A stretch of DNA of 62,000 bases from Cristatella mucedo. Lineage: Eukaryota; Bryozoa; Phylactolaemata; Cristatellidae. The DNA lies in contig WPIO01000002.1 of NCBI GenBank assembly GCA_009760855.2, positions 12,560,001-12,622,000 of the forward strand, read 5' to 3'. Positions within the stretch are counted from its first letter, which is position 1; the number at the start of each line of letters is the position of its first letter. Shown here in pieces: positions 60,026-62,000 of the stretch. The translations under genes were made by a program, and so were the position numbers. The notes beneath the pieces were generated by a model. The model had not been told where the DNA came from. It ran no database searches and worked only from the letters and a program-made list of their open reading frames with translations.

Positions 60026-60173
60026 ATAATATAATATAATTCATTTATATAGCGCCCCAAGAGAACTTAATCTCTATTCAGGCGCTTCACATATGCCTCG
60101 GGGCTCGAGCCCACGACCTCAGTCAGACCTTGGTCGGGGCGAGCACCTTAACCGCTAGACCAAACCAGCTCGG
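60026..60173 (-). repeat. SINE-C, best preserved copy
   Basis: Read on the minus strand: head CCGAGCTGGTTTGG, A box TGGTCTAGCGG, B box GGGCTCGAGCC, then GAATAGAGATTAAGTTCTC, TTGGGGCGCTATATAAAT and an AT tail. The tail block aligns with that of LINE-B (GAAAGAGATTNAGTTCTC, TGAGGGCGCT). Confidence 0.85.
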
Positions 60174-60179
60174 CGGTGG

Positions 60180-60800
60180 AGGAGTGACTTGGCGAGACGT
60201 CGCTGCAACAGCCGTCGCCGCCGCCGCCTGACGCCTGCGAGCGTGCCGCGTCGCGCGGCGCGCCCGCGCCGTATTTTCGACGAACGCCTTTGCGTATCGA
60301 TCGAACAAGCGGAAGCGCTCGTCGCCTTTCCGAGTGGGCGGAAGCGCTTTGTGCTCGGGCTGCTGCGTCGGCTCAGCGCGTCCCGAGCTTCATGAGCGCC
60401 GGAATCCCCAATGCGCACGCCGGCTGCAAAGCGGCGAGACACCGGCGAGACGTCCCGTTAGGTCAGGCGTGCGACCGCCTCTGCCGCTAGGGCTGCCTGC
60501 TGCCAAGCGGAGATTCGCAGCGGTCGAATGGAAATTTCTCCTCGCCGCCGTGCTCTGTTCGTTCGCGCACTGACAGGCACGCGCAATGACTGTGTGTTTG
60601 TAGTGATGAAAAGTTGGGCTCACGCGCGAGTCCATGCCTTCGCGTAAGAGCTCTATACTGGCTGCTAGACCACTGCTTCTAACGGTTCTTTCGCGTGTTA
60701 AAACAAAAGTTTTTTAACGGCCTTGTTGCTGAAGAGTTCCACTGCTCGCGCCGTGAAGAGAAACGTTATTTTGGTGCTACGCTGTGACGCGCACATATGC
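60180..60800. other. GC-rich sequence without a recognised gene
   Basis: Arginine/alanine-rich open frames on both strands reflect GC content. No domain seen. Confidence 0.5.
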
Positions 60801-60805
60801 ACCCA

Positions 60806-60895
60806 AAATAATATTAAAAATTTATTATATGGCCCTAATAGACACGAATCTCTTTCCCGCCATTTTAAAGATGCTGGAAAGGAAAGCTAAAAATG
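60806..60895 (-). repeat. LINE-B 3' tail remnant, minus
   Basis: AATAATATTAAAAATTTATT, then TAGACACGAATCTCTTTCC and TTTAAAGATGCTGGAAAGG. Diverged. Confidence 0.55.
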
Positions 60896-60899
60896 GATG

Positions 60900-62000
60900 G
60901 ACTCGCTGTCGTATGCCCTCGGTTGGTTAGCGGAACCTGACTGAAGTCACGCTGAAGGCTGCCGAACCAAAGCTGCCGCACCAAAGTTGCCGCGCGGGTC
61001 TTATTCTCACAATCTTGGGTTTCACTCGTTTTTTCATACTTGGGTCTCATTCTCCTCTTTTATTCTTTCTCTTCGTTCTTCGTTCATTCTCATTATTGAG
61101 TATCGTGCGGGCTACTCTTCCGCGAGTCATAAAGCAACTTGGATAGAAACTGAACTGACGGCCGCACGCGTGTCTCCTCTTTGAAATTGAAACATGACAC
61201 CTCGGGGTTGCCGTTCGTTCAGGTATTCATTCACGTCTTTGGCCAGCTACTCGCGGCGCAAAAATGCATTAAATTTAGCTCAAAATTAGCGACGCTCACA
61301 TAGCGAGCTAGCGAAGTTGCGGGCGACCGTCCGCGGTGACTGTCGCGGCCGGTAATTATTGGTCTTCAAATGTGCACGCTCGCTTGTGCACGCGCTCATT
61401 CTTCGCTACATTCAAGCCATGCAAATGTAGTGCCGATAGAGAAAGAACTGAGCGATAATGGAACGCCCGGCTACTCTGCGATGGCAACCGCAGGGCACGC
61501 CCCTCGCTCAGGCAGCCTCGCGACCTCACGACGAATAGCATTCACGCGCTTGTCGAGTCGAGGGGTGCGCAGCCCTCGAGCACCCGACTTCGTCGTCTTC
61601 TGATGGAGTTGTCTCTTTTGCACTTTTCGATGCGGCGGGAAGCCTGGGGGTGCGTACCTGCCGTCACATGAGCGGTCACGTGAGCGTTGTCGCGTCACTC
61701 TCGCTCGAGTGCTAGATTGCGAATAGTCGGCTGAAATAATGAAACTCAACTTACCCATCTCTCCTCGACCGAGAGCCTGCAAGCTGCCGAGCCTGCAGCA
61801 CAGCCAGACTCCTTGGCAGCGCGTACGCTCGCCGCCTAGACGGTCCAGTGTCGCATGGGAACGTTGTGGAAAGCTGACGACATTAAGAATGCCACCGTTC
61901 CAGTGCAGCCTCCTCCGACCCGCTAGCAGCGTCTGGCCTCTCCGCGATCGTTAATGTCTGTCCATCCGTTGGGGTACGCGTCCATTCGTTCGCACGTGGC
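60900..62000. other. Right-end stretch without a recognised gene
   Basis: GC-rich toward the end, with CACGTGAG-type sequence near 61676. Open frames up to 103 codons; none recognised. A 5' region of a gene beyond the window is possible but unsupported. Confidence 0.4.

Overview
This is nuclear DNA from an invertebrate animal. Genes are split by introns with GT-AG borders, short dinucleotide and trinucleotide repeats are common, and every long intron carries decayed LINE-type retroelements and tRNA-derived SINEs. Three protein genes can be reconstructed: a Gab/DOS docking adaptor, an ABC transporter of the ABCG20/ABCG23-like (arthropod ABCH-like) type, and an otopetrin proton channel. This set fits a bilaterian invertebrate; I cannot name the phylum or species from sequence alone.

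Layout. Positions 1-5482 (minus strand) hold four exons of the Gab-like adaptor, open at both ends: the exon with the start of the PH domain was not found, and the C-terminal part lies left of the window. From 5.5 to 22.4 kb I find no convincing gene. That stretch holds an almost complete but broken L2-like LINE (10925-13575), several 5'-truncated LINE copies (some nested in one another), SINEs and microsatellites. Positions 22944-48714 (plus strand) hold the nine-exon ABC transporter, about 743 residues, with all exon phases compatible. Its introns are either short (about 86-142 bp) or 2-6.4 kb and loaded with repeats: a 19-bp minisatellite, a Tc1-type transposon fossil, and LINE and SINE copies. 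From 48.7 to 54.9 kb there are only repeats. Positions 54970-58918 (plus strand) hold a six-exon otopetrin of about 598 residues in a GC- and CpG-rich block. The last 3 kb is GC-rich sequence with repeats and no recognisable gene.

The three genes have no obvious shared pathway (receptor tyrosine kinase signalling, ABC export, proton conduction), and their neighbourhood looks incidental. I found no new multigene system. The best second-look items are structural: an ABC exon recovered by phase and homology, a SINE abutting the 3' splice site of ABC exon 4, SINEs that share a 3' tail with the resident LINE, two retroelement insertions with readable target-site duplications, nested LINEs, an (AG)n tract just upstream of a Gab splice acceptor, and an otopetrin intron about one-third made of (CT)n.

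Repeat families are named here for convenience. LINE-A has a 3' tail of ATTAC/TAATG units. LINE-B has an (ATT)n tail after a conserved block reading AGAGATTNAGTTCTCTGAGG. SINE-C is a tRNA-like head followed by a LINE-B-like tail. SINE-D is a tRNA-like head with an unrelated body. The grouping is by eye.
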